Shown: positions 7,384-16,468, numbered from the stretch's first letter. The stretch is DNA of 34,481 nt from Desulfuromonadaceae bacterium (GCA_028686145.1 JAQUCQ010000003.1:1020-35500), one strand, 5' to 3'. The notes: a model not told the origin generated them from the letters alone. Made by a program: numbers and translations.

Positions 7384-9324
7384 ATGGGAGAACGAAACCG
7401 TCTCAGCGGAACCTTATCAATTCAGAACCGTCTAAATCAGATAATCGCAGCAATCAGGTTTTGGAAACCGTGGATAATCTCAATCGTGGTTAGCGGCTAT
7501 CTTGCAGGATTTTGGTGGATTATCAATCAGCAGTCATTAACAACTGTCTGGTTTTATATCCGTTTCCGGGCACAATCATTTTCAAATTCTCTTGCCCAGA
7601 AATATCCAGAATATTCCGCCAAACTTTCAGGACTTGCTGACCTTCTGGCACCGACACAAGCAGTTCAGAACTTCATTGAAAACGGCGGAACCGAGAGCGA
7701 ACTTCAAGCATTGATAACAAATATTGACCAGTATTTATTTCGCCTTCACATGGCAACTGTTGTGGCATTTATAGCCCTCTGTGTCCTTGCATATATATAT
7801 GCACGTTGGGAGGCAAAAGAGCAGACCGAGGACAAATTTATCAGGGGAGCACGGCTGTTATCAGCCAAGGAATTGACCCGTCTACTCAAGAAGGCATACG
7901 GCGAAGGCACTTTGAAAATCAGTAATGTAGTTATCCCCAAGAAGATTGAAAACCTGAGTTTCTTCGTTATCGGCAAACCCCAGCAGGGGAAAACCGTTCT
8001 TATCAACAGCATCCTGACCGAGATACAGCACAGGCAAGAACGGGCAGTCGTGTTTTGTGCAAAACGAGAGGATTTCGTTACCACCCACTATCGCCCCATG
8101 ATTGATGGAATTTTCTGCCCACCAGACCTGCGAAGCCTAGGTTGGTCGTTGAAACATGACATCAAAACGATTGAAGATTTTTCGGTTCTCGCCAACGTTC
8201 TCTCCCCAAGCAACCCGCAGGCAAAAGACCCCATGTGGGACAAGGGAAAACGCATGGCGGTTGAAGCCTTGTTTAAGCATTGGTGGTTGGCAACGGACCG
8301 GAGCAACAGAGAACTAGGACGGATAGCCAAGTTATCTCACCCTGAGATGGCAAAAATCCTGAAAGACACCCCCGGCGTTGAGGATGCCCACGGACTTATT
8401 GCAAACACCAAAAGTCAGACCGCTTACAGTTTTTACGTCAATATCTTAACAGACCTCCAGCCATTACAGTTGTTGGCAAAGAATGACGGTGATTTCTCAA
8501 TTACCCAATGGCTCCAGAGCGGAACCGGTTGTATTTTTCTCCCATGTTCCGACAGGCTGGAAGCCATGCTTGCCCCTATCTACGGTATGTTCATTGAGTT
8601 GGTGGCAATTAATCACATGGACCTGCCACAAGACCGCTTGCGTCGGATTTGGTATCTCATGGACGAGCTACCAGCAATCAGTAAAATATCCAAACTGCCC
8701 AGCCTTCTCAACAAAGGTCCAAGCTATGGGGTGGCGGCGGTTATCGGCAGTCAGTCAGTTGTTCAACTTGATTCTCGCTATGGTGAGCAGGACAGACGGG
8801 CAATACTAAACTCATGTGCAACAAGCGTTATCTATTGTGTTGAAGACGATAAAACCGCTGAAGAAATGAGTAAACGTATTGGTCAGTCGGAAACAGAAAA
8901 AGCGAAAGAGAACTTGTCAACAGCCAGCGTTGATAGCCGAGACGGGGTCACTGTGATGGCGGAGTATAAAAAGGATTACGTCATAAGCCCCGACCAGCTG
9001 AGAAACCTTTCAGCACTGACTTGTTATGTTCGTGTTGCGGGTTTCGGCACGGCGGATAAGATTAAAATAAATCCTGTCTCCTACCCAACTCTCAACGCCG
9101 ATTTTGTCCCCAATCCTGAATATTCCTTGCAAGCACTTGAACAAGAATATCATCGCAAGATGCAGGAGCAGGGCAATCTGGGAATGCAGAGAGCCAAGGC
9201 AAAGGAACTTGCTGCAACGGCAGAATTGGAACAGGCAGTTGAACCAGCACAGTCACAGGATGATTACTCAGTTCAGATGATTATCGACCAGACAGACACG
9301 CAGGAACACCAGAACCAAATGTAA
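7384..9324 (+). CDS. Type IV coupling protein (VirD4/TraD/TrwB family)
   Basis: This is the hexameric ATPase that feeds the relaxase-DNA complex into a type IV secretion channel. Two N-terminal membrane segments (around residues 30-50, WIISIVVSGYLAGFWWII, and 120-140, TVVAFIALCVLAYIYARW) flank a periplasmic loop. Walker A is VIGKPQQGKTVLINS (near 194-208) and Walker B is IWYLMDELPAI (near 421-431). The C-terminal ~60 residues are Gln/Glu-rich. 646 residues is a normal length. No VirB4-like or pilus genes are present in the window, so transfer would need a helper system or genes outside it. Confidence 0.9.
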   Translation: MGERNRLSGTLSIQNRLNQIIAAIRFWKPWIISIVVSGYLAGFWWIINQQSLTTVWFYIRFRAQSFSNSLAQKYPEYSAKLSGLADLLAPTQAVQNFIENGGTESELQALITNIDQYLFRLHMATVVAFIALCVLAYIYARWEAKEQTEDKFIRGARLLSAKELTRLLKKAYGEGTLKISNVVIPKKIENLSFFVIGKPQQGKTVLINSILTEIQHRQERAVVFCAKREDFVTTHYRPMIDGIFCPPDLRSLGWSLKHDIKTIEDFSVLANVLSPSNPQAKDPMWDKGKRMAVEALFKHWWLATDRSNRELGRIAKLSHPEMAKILKDTPGVEDAHGLIANTKSQTAYSFYVNILTDLQPLQLLAKNDGDFSITQWLQSGTGCIFLPCSDRLEAMLAPIYGMFIELVAINHMDLPQDRLRRIWYLMDELPAISKISKLPSLLNKGPSYGVAAVIGSQSVVQLDSRYGEQDRRAILNSCATSVIYCVEDDKTAEEMSKRIGQSETEKAKENLSTASVDSRDGVTVMAEYKKDYVISPDQLRNLSALTCYVRVAGFGTADKIKINPVSYPTLNADFVPNPEYSLQALEQEYHRKMQEQGNLGMQRAKAKELAATAELEQAVEPAQSQDDYSVQMIIDQTDTQEHQNQM

Positions 9325-9340
9325 AAAGGAGAAAAACACC

Positions 9341-9625
9341 ATGTTCAAGACCATAGATATAAACGATTACCAGTCATGCTTAAAAGAAGCCGGATTACAA
9401 GACGAAGCTGCCGAAGCGACTGCGAAGGTGATAGCAGAGAAAATTGCAACTTTTCAGCAGCAAACGAAACCCATTTACTGGCTCATAGTCCCAACTCTGG
9501 GTATGACATATTTTCTTCAAAGACATTTGACGGACTACCTGAAGCAAGAAATTATACATATCCTAACCAAATCCGGCGTCAATATCGACGAGGTAGACCG
9601 GTTGATTATGATGACGCAAAAATAG
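9341..9625 (+). CDS. Small protein ending the mobilization operon
   Basis: A 94-aa protein of unknown function. It is mostly helical, with a hydrophobic stretch YWLIVPTLGMTYFL at about 46-59 that is marginal as a membrane segment. A ribosome site (AAAGGAG) lies before the ATG, 16 bp after the coupling-protein stop. A strong terminator follows at once, so it is the last gene of the transfer operon. Confidence 0.6.
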   Translation: MFKTIDINDYQSCLKEAGLQDEAAEATAKVIAEKIATFQQQTKPIYWLIVPTLGMTYFLQRHLTDYLKQEIIHILTKSGVNIDEVDRLIMMTQK

Positions 9626-9635
9626 AACCAGCACA

Positions 9636-9664
9636 AAAAATGCACTCATTACGAGTGCTTTTTT
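9636..9664 (+). terminator. Rho-independent terminator of the mobilization operon
   Basis: GCACTC (9642-9647), loop ATTAC, GAGTGC (9653-9658), followed by TTTTTT and preceded by AAAAAA, so it can work in both directions. A recurring operator-like site, TATTAC-CG-GTAT (9683-9694), lies 20 bp further on. Confidence 0.85.
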
Positions 9665-9735
9665 GTGTGCTTATCTGGCAATTATTACCGGTATGACTTC
9701 AAGCCATAAATGCCTTATACCTGAGACAACTATTT

Positions 9736-10425
9736 TTAATCTTGGTAATTTGTGTGCCTGAGTGAAGTTGCTGTTGTGCCTACGATATAGATTCCTGTCG
9801 GGACAACAATGGTAGGGTGTTGAATGCCGTCAGTTGCATGGTGAATGAGCGTAGTAGGCTCAGTTATTTTATATTGTCTCCCACAGTCGCCTGATGCGTA
9901 CAAAACCGGCATTTCAAAGTTGTGATGCCCCGCACCCATAGTTTCATGCTTGAATGCCTCATCTGGATACGCATTTCCGTTTGCAGGTTTCAGAAGAAAA
10001 TCCCCCTGCTGGATAACGTTGTAATCGGCACCAATTCCGAGTTTTCTGAGACGCTTGGTTATATTTGCCGGATTGCATTCCATCCAGCCTTTTGTTGCCG
10101 GTGCGCGATGAACATAAATATGTCCGCTATCACCTACAAAAACAGCAAAGCAAAAATGCTGACGACCTCCTACATGTCTCCTGCGGTTAGCAAACCCACA
10201 GAGTCCAGTAATTAGCAGCGCCTGCCCATCATTTGACAAGACTTCAGTATGTTCATGGGTTTTCCCGCCGCCGTATTTGTCATTCCACTCGAAATCATAA
10301 TAGGTTATTGTGACCATTCCAGATTCTTGGCAAATATCAATGTCCGGGAACATATCTTTTGCCGTGGTCCAGTTACTGCTGTGAGTGATAGTTCGGTGAG
10401 TTGTTGTAAAGCTAATTACTTTCAT
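9736..10425 (-). CDS. Conserved protein of unknown function with His-rich C-terminal motifs
   Basis: A 229-aa soluble protein. The C-terminal half has VIQQGDFLLKPANG, then GAGHHNF, then EPTTLIHHATDGIQHPTIVV and PTGIYIVG. This order (QGD, GHxH, HxxxxxxHP-I-PxGxY) resembles a family of uncharacterised phage and plasmid proteins whose name I do not recall; the clustered histidines suggest metal binding. The N-terminal half (through GGRQHFCFAVFVGDSGHIYVH) is unrecognised. It stands alone on the minus strand between the mobilization operon and a folded non-coding region. Confidence 0.55.
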   Translation of the reverse strand: MKVISFTTTHRTITHSSNWTTAKDMFPDIDICQESGMVTITYYDFEWNDKYGGGKTHEHTEVLSNDGQALLITGLCGFANRRRHVGGRQHFCFAVFVGDSGHIYVHRAPATKGWMECNPANITKRLRKLGIGADYNVIQQGDFLLKPANGNAYPDEAFKHETMGAGHHNFEMPVLYASGDCGRQYKITEPTTLIHHATDGIQHPTIVVPTGIYIVGTTATSLRHTNYQD

Positions 10426-10842
10426 GCCTTTCTCCTAAATTTACGTGCCCTACACATGTAGGGGTTCTGTTGCTCCATCAGCGGAGACAACGCAAAAAAT
10501 CCACTCCACAGTTCAAACTCAAGTTGCCACGCTTGGAGTTTTTCAGTGGAGTGGATTGCAAATCCAATACGAGTACTCAGTATTGGAAACATCTGTATTT
10601 TCAGGTACTCCAAGCATGGCAAGAAAATTATGCTCGATATTTGGACTTTGTAAATAAAATAATCTGTAATATCGGCATGTTACATTGACAAATTGTTATT
10701 TTCATGGTAATTCAAATACACTCAATATCTTCAACCAATAGATATTGTTGATATTTTAAAAAACTAAGAAAAATTGATTTTTTTGTTGTTTTTTTGTGTG
10801 TCGGGGTTTTGACATACCGATAATTTGGGTTTTGGGGGAGAT
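10426..10842. other. Gene-free region with nested inverted repeats
   Basis: About 417 bp without a convincing gene. It holds a 7-bp hairpin CCCTACA/TGTAGGG (10448-10463), and a long nested hairpin: AATCCACTCCAC (10498-10509) with GTGGAGTGGATT (10546-10557), inside which AAACTCAAG pairs with CTTGGAGTTT. Next comes CCAATAC/GTATTGG around a GAGTACTC core (10563-10585). A second copy of the inner arm in opposite orientation, ACTCCAAGCATGGC (10607-10620), matches GCCACGCTTGGAGT (10526-10539) with one mismatch. The last 150 bp are AT-rich and lead to the IHF gene. Small ORFs here are by-products of the palindromes. Confidence 0.6.
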
Positions 10843-11124
10843 ATGACCAAGGCAACACTTGCAGACAACATGGCAGAAAGGTTGAAGATTAGTAAAAAAG
10901 AGGCGTCTGCCCATTTGGAAGAGCTACTGGAGCTTATTAAGACCACCTTGGAGTCTGGGGAACAGGTGAAAATTGCAGGTTTTGGGGTTTTTCAGATTCA
11001 GCAGAAGAAGAACCGTCGTGGCAGGAATCCTCAGACAGGTGAAGCGATTACCATTGGTGCCCGTAAAGTCATGTCATTTAAGGTAAGCAATGTCCTGAAA
11101 GAAGCAATCAACAGAGAGGCATAA
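10843..11124 (+). CDS. HU/IHF-family DNA-bending protein
   Basis: A 93-aa histone-like protein, normal in length. The ATG at 10843 is chosen because GGGGGAG lies just before it; the upstream in-frame extension is not needed. The HU signature is complete: MTKATLADNMAERLKISKKE at the N-terminus, the dimer core, GEQVKIAGFGVFQIQQKK, and the DNA-binding arm GRNPQTGEAITI. It looks nearer to IHF-alpha than to HU. Its stop is 1 nt before the next ATG, coupling it to the NYN-domain protein. It may be a plasmid-borne nucleoid protein, or serve the replication or transfer origin. Confidence 0.85.
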   Translation: MTKATLADNMAERLKISKKEASAHLEELLELIKTTLESGEQVKIAGFGVFQIQQKKNRRGRNPQTGEAITIGARKVMSFKVSNVLKEAINREA

Positions 11125-11125
11125 A

Positions 11126-12433
11126 ATGAATGGCATTGAAAGAATAGCACTTTTTGTTGATTTAGAAAATTTTGTTGGCTTCTGTTGTAAGCATGGTTTG
11201 GTGATTGACTTGGAGCCAGAGATTGAAAAATTAAAAGAACTAGGCAAGGTCACGGTACGAAAATCATTCGGAGATATCCACAAACTACCAATTGCACCCG
11301 ATGATAAAAAAGCTGTCAGAAAAATGCTTCAACAAAATCTAATTCAGCACGAAGATATTCCCTACCAGAATGAATTTAAGAACAGTGCCGATATCAGGCT
11401 AGTTATAGATGCATTATCACTGGTTTATCAAAATGAGCATATCGACAAAATAGCCGTGGTTGCTTCCGACCGTGATTATTTACCTTTGTTTGCCAAAATA
11501 AGGGAAATAGGAAAAGAAATAATTGGCATTGGTGGAAACTATGAAGCTACCCCAACTCTTATAGTTAAAGCCTGCGATTATTTTTTATACCATGAAAATC
11601 TTGTTAAAAATAACAAGCCTGCTCAAATAGAGCAGTCAGCCCAACCCAAATATATCGATATTAAAAATGACCTAAATAATCAGGAAGAAGAAATTATTCA
11701 GCACGAAGAACTAAGCTTCGAGCCAAGTAAAGCTTTTGAATTACTCTGTGAAGCTATTAAGTCTTTGGAGAGATATGGCGTAAATGAAATAGTTGGAGTT
11801 AAAGTTATCCATACAATGCGAAATATGCAACCAGACTTTGATTATGTCAATTATGGTTTTAAGAGCTTCAAAGACTTATGTTATGCAGCGGAAAATAAAG
11901 GGCTAATATCAATAAACCACAACGGTATCGTGTTTGAATTAAGTCTTAACAACGATATAGTACAAAAACAAGAATTAGTTATTGATTTACCTTATCTTAG
12001 AAGCTGGTTTTATGACAAAATTAAAGTTGATTTGCCAAATAATGATGAACGCAATGAAATTTACGAAAAGCTGCTGTCTCCAAATATATACGAAATTGAA
12101 TTGAGCTTAAATGAGCTTTCAAAAAACATAGCAGGTTCAATACATTCTATTAAAGCATCAAAAGCATGTTATAAAATTTTATTCAGTTTATATAAGAGCG
12201 GATGTTTTGATTGTATACCCGGACAAACACCATACAATCCAATCATACTTAAACTTAGCAATCAATATGAGGACTGTAATACACTTGATTACAAATTAAT
12301 CGAAAACACTATCAAAGTTTACAACCGCGAAAACAGTGTAAAAATTCCATCATCAATATGGAGCCAGTTTTTCTTTGAAACAGACAATAGCGAAGCTTTG
12401 ATTGACGATATTATTAAAGGCTTAGATAGATAA
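11126..12433 (+). CDS. NYN-domain nuclease-like protein with OST-HTH/LOTUS domain
   Basis: A 435-aa protein. Residues 1-160 form a NYN (PIN-like, LabA-type) domain with acidic residues in ALFVDLEN, NSADIRLVIDAL and VASDRDYLPLFAKIRE, the set that binds metal in PIN-fold RNases. Residues about 200-275 fit an OST-HTH/LOTUS winged helix (GVKVIHTMRNMQPDFDYVNY, FKSFKDLCYAAENKGL), an RNA-binding module often paired with NYN. The last ~150 residues are unrecognised and helical. It is translationally coupled to the IHF gene and followed 1 bp later by a small Cys-rich protein. An RNase role, possibly in defence or RNA turnover, is inferred. Confidence 0.75.
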   Translation: MNGIERIALFVDLENFVGFCCKHGLVIDLEPEIEKLKELGKVTVRKSFGDIHKLPIAPDDKKAVRKMLQQNLIQHEDIPYQNEFKNSADIRLVIDALSLVYQNEHIDKIAVVASDRDYLPLFAKIREIGKEIIGIGGNYEATPTLIVKACDYFLYHENLVKNNKPAQIEQSAQPKYIDIKNDLNNQEEEIIQHEELSFEPSKAFELLCEAIKSLERYGVNEIVGVKVIHTMRNMQPDFDYVNYGFKSFKDLCYAAENKGLISINHNGIVFELSLNNDIVQKQELVIDLPYLRSWFYDKIKVDLPNNDERNEIYEKLLSPNIYEIELSLNELSKNIAGSIHSIKASKACYKILFSLYKSGCFDCIPGQTPYNPIILKLSNQYEDCNTLDYKLIENTIKVYNRENSVKIPSSIWSQFFFETDNSEALIDDIIKGLDR

Positions 12434-12434
12434 T

Positions 12435-12617
12435 ATGAAACTATGCGATAAACATATAGATTTACTCACCGGCGAAGGCGATTGTCTTGCTTGCAAACAT
12501 GCAGATATCTTGGAATATCTTGAAGCCATAAAAGCCTCGCATCGCAAGGAAATACTTGAATTAAAGACACGAATAGCGGAGCTGGAAGAGAAATATCAAT
12601 TCGTAATATCGGAATAA
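12435..12617 (+). CDS. Small Cys/His-rich coiled-coil protein
   Basis: A 60-aa protein. The first 21 residues hold Cys4, His7, Cys17, Cys20 and His22 (CDKHIDLLTGEGDCLACKH), a plausible single zinc site. The rest is a charged coiled coil (SHRKEILELKTRIAELEEKY). It starts 1 nt after the NYN gene stop, so it is almost certainly co-translated and may be its partner or regulator. No family is recognised. Confidence 0.6.
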   Translation: MKLCDKHIDLLTGEGDCLACKHADILEYLEAIKASHRKEILELKTRIAELEEKYQFVISE

Positions 12618-12637
12618 TTGTTTTTGATAGAATTGAG

Positions 12638-13381
12638 TTATTGTCTTTCAAATATATTGAATTTATAAATATTATATTTTTGTAACATATATTTAATAGT
12701 TGTTATCAATACTCCAAAACCATATTTTATAGAATTGATAAAACTAATTGAGGAAGCATCGTTGAAATAATTAGTAGGACAGCTTATTTCACCTATATTA
12801 TATTTAAAATAAATAGATTGTATTAATATTTCATTGTCAAAAACGAAGCTGTCTGAATTATTTTTTAACGGAATTGTTTTGAGTAAACTACTTCTATAAG
12901 CTCTAAACCCTGTGTGATATTCAGATAATTTCGCACCTGTCATAATATTTTGGAAAGCAGTTAACAATCTGTTTGATATATATTTATAAATAGGCATACC
13001 ACCAGTTAAAGCCCCGCCTCCTAAAATTCTTGAACCAAGAACAATATCGTAGTGACCAGATATAACCATAGAAGCCATTGCCGTAACTAAGCGTGGTGAA
13101 TATTGGTAGTCAGGGTGTAACATTATAATTACGTCAGCAGAAAGATTTAACGCTGTTTCATAACAGGTCTTTTGATTAGCCCCATAACCTTTGTTGTTTC
13201 CATGTACAATAGTCGTAATTCCAAGAGATAATGCTGTTTGAACAGTATTATCATTAGACGCATCATCAACGAGGACTATATCATCAATATATTCGTGTGG
13301 TAATTCATCATATGTTCGTAATAATGTTTTATCAGCATTATAAGCAGGCATTACAACGATTATTTTATTGCCAAGCATCAC
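12638..13381 (-). CDS. Family 2 glycosyltransferase (polyprenyl-phosphate sugar synthase type)
   Basis: A GT-A fold transferase of the DPM1-like group, which moves a sugar from a nucleotide donor to a polyprenyl phosphate. Seen: VMPAYNADKTLLRTYDELP at the N-terminus, the acidic motif DIVLVDDASNDNT, GNNKGYGANQKTCYETAL, MLHPDYQYSP as the metal-binding region, and a late EYHTGFRAYRSSLL. The C-terminus has one weak membrane-like stretch. GTG 13381 or ATG 13378 can start it. It lies 1 bp after the GT-C gene, so the pair is coupled: this enzyme would load the carrier and the membrane transferase would use it. Very AT-rich, like the neighbours. Confidence 0.8.
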   Translation of the reverse strand: MMLGNKIIVVMPAYNADKTLLRTYDELPHEYIDDIVLVDDASNDNTVQTALSLGITTIVHGNNKGYGANQKTCYETALNLSADVIIMLHPDYQYSPRLVTAMASMVISGHYDIVLGSRILGGGALTGGMPIYKYISNRLLTAFQNIMTGAKLSEYHTGFRAYRSSLLKTIPLKNNSDSFVFDNEILIQSIYFKYNIGEISCPTNYFNDASSISFINSIKYGFGVLITTIKYMLQKYNIYKFNIFERQ

Positions 13382-13382
13382 T

Positions 13383-14936
13383 TTATCTACCTGACCTATC
13401 GCTTTTTAACAAAAGTATTAACTCATAATCATTATTTATTTTTGCTACTCTTTTAAAAGTAAAGTTATCTATTATTTTTTTAAAGTTATCATACCTTACT
13501 ATATTTTTGTCGTTATCAATCTTATTCAAAAAATATATTTTGAAATTACCACTATCAGCAATTGAGTTGATTCTTTCAAAACTCACATTATGGCTATCTA
13601 AAAAAATCCTGTTTACATCAGCATACAAATGAAATACTGAAGTCATGTCGGTTAAAACTATATCATTTTCACTTGTAATCTCCAGTGTCTGAGTTATTGG
13701 TAATATTATTTTAGCATGCTCAATTTCGCTTAAATTAATCCTTAGTTTGAAGTTAGAATAAATAACAAATAGCATAAAAAATACGATAACTAATCGTATA
13801 GTGATTTTATTTATTCTATGTGAATAATTTAGTATTAGTCCATAAAAATTAGATAAAGCCAAACAAGCAATAGGATAAAAGTTTGAAGAGTATCTTAGAG
13901 TATCAAACACCTCGACATCACCATAATGAATCTGATAATAGCTTCTGTAATGGCTTGAATACATAACAAGATATAACACAGATAAAATAGAAGTTATTTT
14001 AAGCTCGTCATTGTTCTTTTTGAATATGGCATATATACAGAATATGATTACAATGATGCCAGATATCCCATACAAATTAAAATTGAAGTATGATTTTAAA
14101 TATACTGGAAAGAGTTCTTTGAAAATATCAAAACTAAATGTAGATACACCAAGTTCTTTGCTTTCAGCCATTTCCATCTCATTCACTTTTGAAAACATGT
14201 TGTATATTAAAGCGAATACCGATGGAATAATAGTAATTGAAGATAGCCTAAAAGCATTTCTATAGCTTATATCTTTATAATATAAATCTACTACTATTTT
14301 TAAAACGGGTAATATTAGTAGTATCAAGTTTTCGCGCTTAGTTAGAAACGAGAGTATTACAAAAGTTATGGCTAAAACATAGTATTTAAAATCACATTCA
14401 CTGATTTCTATACATATTTTAAAAAAGAAGTAAACAAATGATAGGACTAGAAGTGATGAAAAAGTCTCTGAAAGACCAGAAGTATTAAATACATTTATAA
14501 ATGGAGTTGAAGTAAACATCACCATTGCAACTATTATTTCGTTTTTATTTTTCTTGAGAGATTTGAGTAATTTGTAAAAAACATAAAGAACAAGTACACT
14601 TGCTATAAAGTTTATTATAAATACATTTAAAACAGAGAAGCCTATTAGCTTATTTAATAAATAAAGCACAAATGGAAACACCATGTAGTGTCCACCATAT
14701 GTTTTGGTCATATAACATTCTTTTAAACTTCCATCCATGCAGCTTTTTGTTTGGAATATGTCAGTACTCCAATCATAATCAAACATAAGGCTTCTTGCTG
14801 TGTCAGCAAAAATATATGCATCTTCATACTCAATGCCGTGAAAGTTGTACCAGACGAATAAAAGCCGTATAGATATTGCAAAAGCAAAAACTAAAATAAT
14901 AAAATTTATTTTATATTTCGATATATGTTCAGTCAT
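13383..14936 (-). CDS. Multi-pass membrane glycosyltransferase (GT-C / ArnT-like)
   Basis: A 517-aa integral membrane protein with about ten hydrophobic segments and an early luminal acidic motif (YEDAYIFADTARSL, near residues 36-49) typical of GT-C enzymes that use polyprenyl-phosphate sugars. The C-terminal ~70 residues are soluble. No good ribosome site precedes the ATG, which follows the hxsA terminator by ~10 nt, so expression may depend on read-through. With the adjacent family 2 transferase it would glycosylate an exported acceptor. Whether that acceptor is the HxsA peptide upstream is an open, testable idea. Confidence 0.7.
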   Translation of the reverse strand: MTEHISKYKINFIILVFAFAISIRLLFVWYNFHGIEYEDAYIFADTARSLMFDYDWSTDIFQTKSCMDGSLKECYMTKTYGGHYMVFPFVLYLLNKLIGFSVLNVFIINFIASVLVLYVFYKLLKSLKKNKNEIIVAMVMFTSTPFINVFNTSGLSETFSSLLVLSFVYFFFKICIEISECDFKYYVLAITFVILSFLTKRENLILLILPVLKIVVDLYYKDISYRNAFRLSSITIIPSVFALIYNMFSKVNEMEMAESKELGVSTFSFDIFKELFPVYLKSYFNFNLYGISGIIVIIFCIYAIFKKNNDELKITSILSVLYLVMYSSHYRSYYQIHYGDVEVFDTLRYSSNFYPIACLALSNFYGLILNYSHRINKITIRLVIVFFMLFVIYSNFKLRINLSEIEHAKIILPITQTLEITSENDIVLTDMTSVFHLYADVNRIFLDSHNVSFERINSIADSGNFKIYFLNKIDNDKNIVRYDNFKKIIDNFTFKRVAKINNDYELILLLKSDRSGR

Positions 14937-14948
14937 ATTTTTTTGGAC

Positions 14949-14982
14949 AAAAAAAACGGCAACTTATTAAGTCGCCGTTTTT
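14949..14982 (-). terminator. Terminator after hxsA (bidirectional)
   Basis: AAAACGGC (14953-14960) pairs with GCCGTTTT (14974-14981), with ACTT/AAGT inside. Read on the minus strand it ends in eight Ts (14956-14949). It separates hxsA from the glycosyltransferases, which would then be expressed by read-through or separately. Confidence 0.8.
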
Positions 14983-15002
14983 GATAGAGATAATAAATTA
15001 AT

Positions 15003-15248
15003 TTAATATCTGCTCGAATAGTGAGAAGAGTGTGAAGAATGTGAAGAATGTGAGCTGTGTGAATAGTGCCCAGCCTCTTCCATGTTGGGTCTGAACTGGT
15101 TGCTGGCATGGTCTAAAACAAGCGGTGAACTTTCGGTAACACCAGATTGATAAATCTGGGTTGAAGCTTGTGAAGCAGTGTCAGTGAATCCAATTACAGC
15201 TGCAAGTGATGCACACACGGTTAAAAGCTTTCTAAATCCAATCGCCAT
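15003..15248 (-). CDS. hxsA: His-Xaa-Ser repeat precursor peptide HxsA
   Basis: An exported precursor peptide and the presumed substrate of the radical SAM pair next to it. The start is set at 15248 because GGGAGGT lies 6 nt before that ATG; an earlier ATG at 15266 lies upstream of this site. The 81-aa product has a signal-like N-terminus (FRKLLTVCASLAAVIGF), a short linker, and a C-terminal tail of six His-x-Ser triplets (HYS, four HSS, HYS) ending SRY. The repeat tail is the family hallmark. It is the last gene of the hxsD-B-C-A order, and its end coincides with a strong terminator. The chemical change made to the tail is unknown to me. Confidence 0.85.
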   Translation of the reverse strand: MAIGFRKLLTVCASLAAVIGFTDTASQASTQIYQSGVTESSPLVLDHASNQFRPNMEEAGHYSHSSHSSHSSHSSHYSSRY

Positions 15249-15340
15249 TTCAACACCTCCCTTCAAGTATTTTAATTTTATTAAATTGAACTCATTTATA
15301 GAATGTAATTACCATATTTCAAATAAAAATCAAGCGAGAA

Positions 15341-16468
15341 TTAAATTATTTTGCTAACCGTTGGGCTAACAAACTTACCAGAAGTGCTAAAAAAGCCACA
15401 ACACTCTGATATTTTTATACAACCATCACAAGCAGGTAGATAGTCATTTTTCCAGTCCGAAATGGATTGACGAGCAAATAGCCAAGATGCGGGAGTGAGA
15501 AGGCAATAAGGAATATTGTAAATTGAAGTATTCAGGAACGCTCTGTGAAGAATTTTAGAAGCATTTTCAAGCTGTTTTTTATATTCAGCAGGGTCAATCC
15601 ATACCTTATCGTAGTTGCTTCTTGCATAACCTGTTATTTCCATACCCATGAAAGCAACATGGTAGACGAACGGAAAGTTCCGATATAAAAAATATGCAAA
15701 CTCTTCAAGTCGCCCATAGTTCAATTTGTTTATAACGTGCCTGATTTCAACTTTTTGTCTGAATTTTGCGAGATTGTAGAGACCTTGAATAGTCTTTTGA
15801 AAGCTACTTTTGCTACCAGATATTTCATCATTCAATTCCTCTATATCTGAATGCAATGAAATACAGATAAGGCAATTAGAAAGGTTTACAGAAGAAAATT
15901 CTTTTGCAAAATTGAAATCAGAAAAACTCCTTCCATTAGTTAGCAACATTACTAATGCGTGGTCAAACCTTTCTTTTATTTTCTTTAATATATTTAAAAA
16001 TTTCTCACCTAGTAATGTCGGTTCACCACCTGAAATACATATTTTTGAAATTTTGCTTGGTTCAAGTCTATCCAGAAGCTCCATAGCGATATAGTACAAC
16101 TCATCGTCGTGCTTCTGTGGAGGTTGTGGACACATAAGACATCTACAATCACACGAAGCAGTAGGAAATATGGTGTTGCTATCAGATTTGGTGTCCCATA
16201 CAGTAGTTAATAATCCATTGTTTCCTATGTGTATTATGTCACCTTCATTTAAATCAGCTAAATCTTTATTTTCAATTATGAAAACAGATTTAGCTTTATC
16301 AGATACGTGTTTATTGTCTGTTATTAAAACAGAATATCCGAATGGGCTAGAAGATATTCCTGACCCAACGTAAGCTTTTCCTCTACGATTAAATACTGTT
16401 TTATTGTATGTTACTTCCGCAATAATATTTTTATCAATATTTTTTAGCTCACCTTTAAATACCTTCAA
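15341..16468 (-). CDS. hxsC: Radical SAM protein HxsC
   Basis: The second radical SAM enzyme of the His-Xaa-Ser system. The 4Fe-4S motif CxxxCxxC is at CDCRCLMC (near residue 107), followed by CISGGEPTLLG, the GGEP motif that binds S-adenosylmethionine. A Cys-rich C-terminal end (LPACDGCIKISECCGF) may hold an auxiliary cluster. The start is a TTG with an excellent ribosome site, AGGAGG at 6 nt, lying inside the end of hxsB (14-bp overlap), so the two enzymes are made in step. The family assignment rests on gene order and motifs together. Confidence 0.85.
   Translation of the reverse strand: MKVFKGELKNIDKNIIAEVTYNKTVFNRRGKAYVGSGISSSPFGYSVLITDNKHVSDKAKSVFIIENKDLADLNEGDIIHIGNNGLLTTVWDTKSDSNTIFPTASCDCRCLMCPQPPQKHDDELYYIAMELLDRLEPSKISKICISGGEPTLLGEKFLNILKKIKERFDHALVMLLTNGRSFSDFNFAKEFSSVNLSNCLICISLHSDIEELNDEISGSKSSFQKTIQGLYNLAKFRQKVEIRHVINKLNYGRLEEFAYFLYRNFPFVYHVAFMGMEITGYARSNYDKVWIDPAEYKKQLENASKILHRAFLNTSIYNIPYCLLTPASWLFARQSISDWKNDYLPACDGCIKISECCGFFSTSGKFVSPTVSKII

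Noticed and set aside
10422..10688. Three overlapping 66-72-aa ORFs on both strands
   Set aside because: They are products of the nested inverted repeats, lack ribosome sites and have low-complexity content.
15003..15060. Short tandem nucleotide repeat as a microsatellite
   Set aside because: It encodes the His-x-Ser tail of HxsA in frame, so it is coding, not a separate repeat element.
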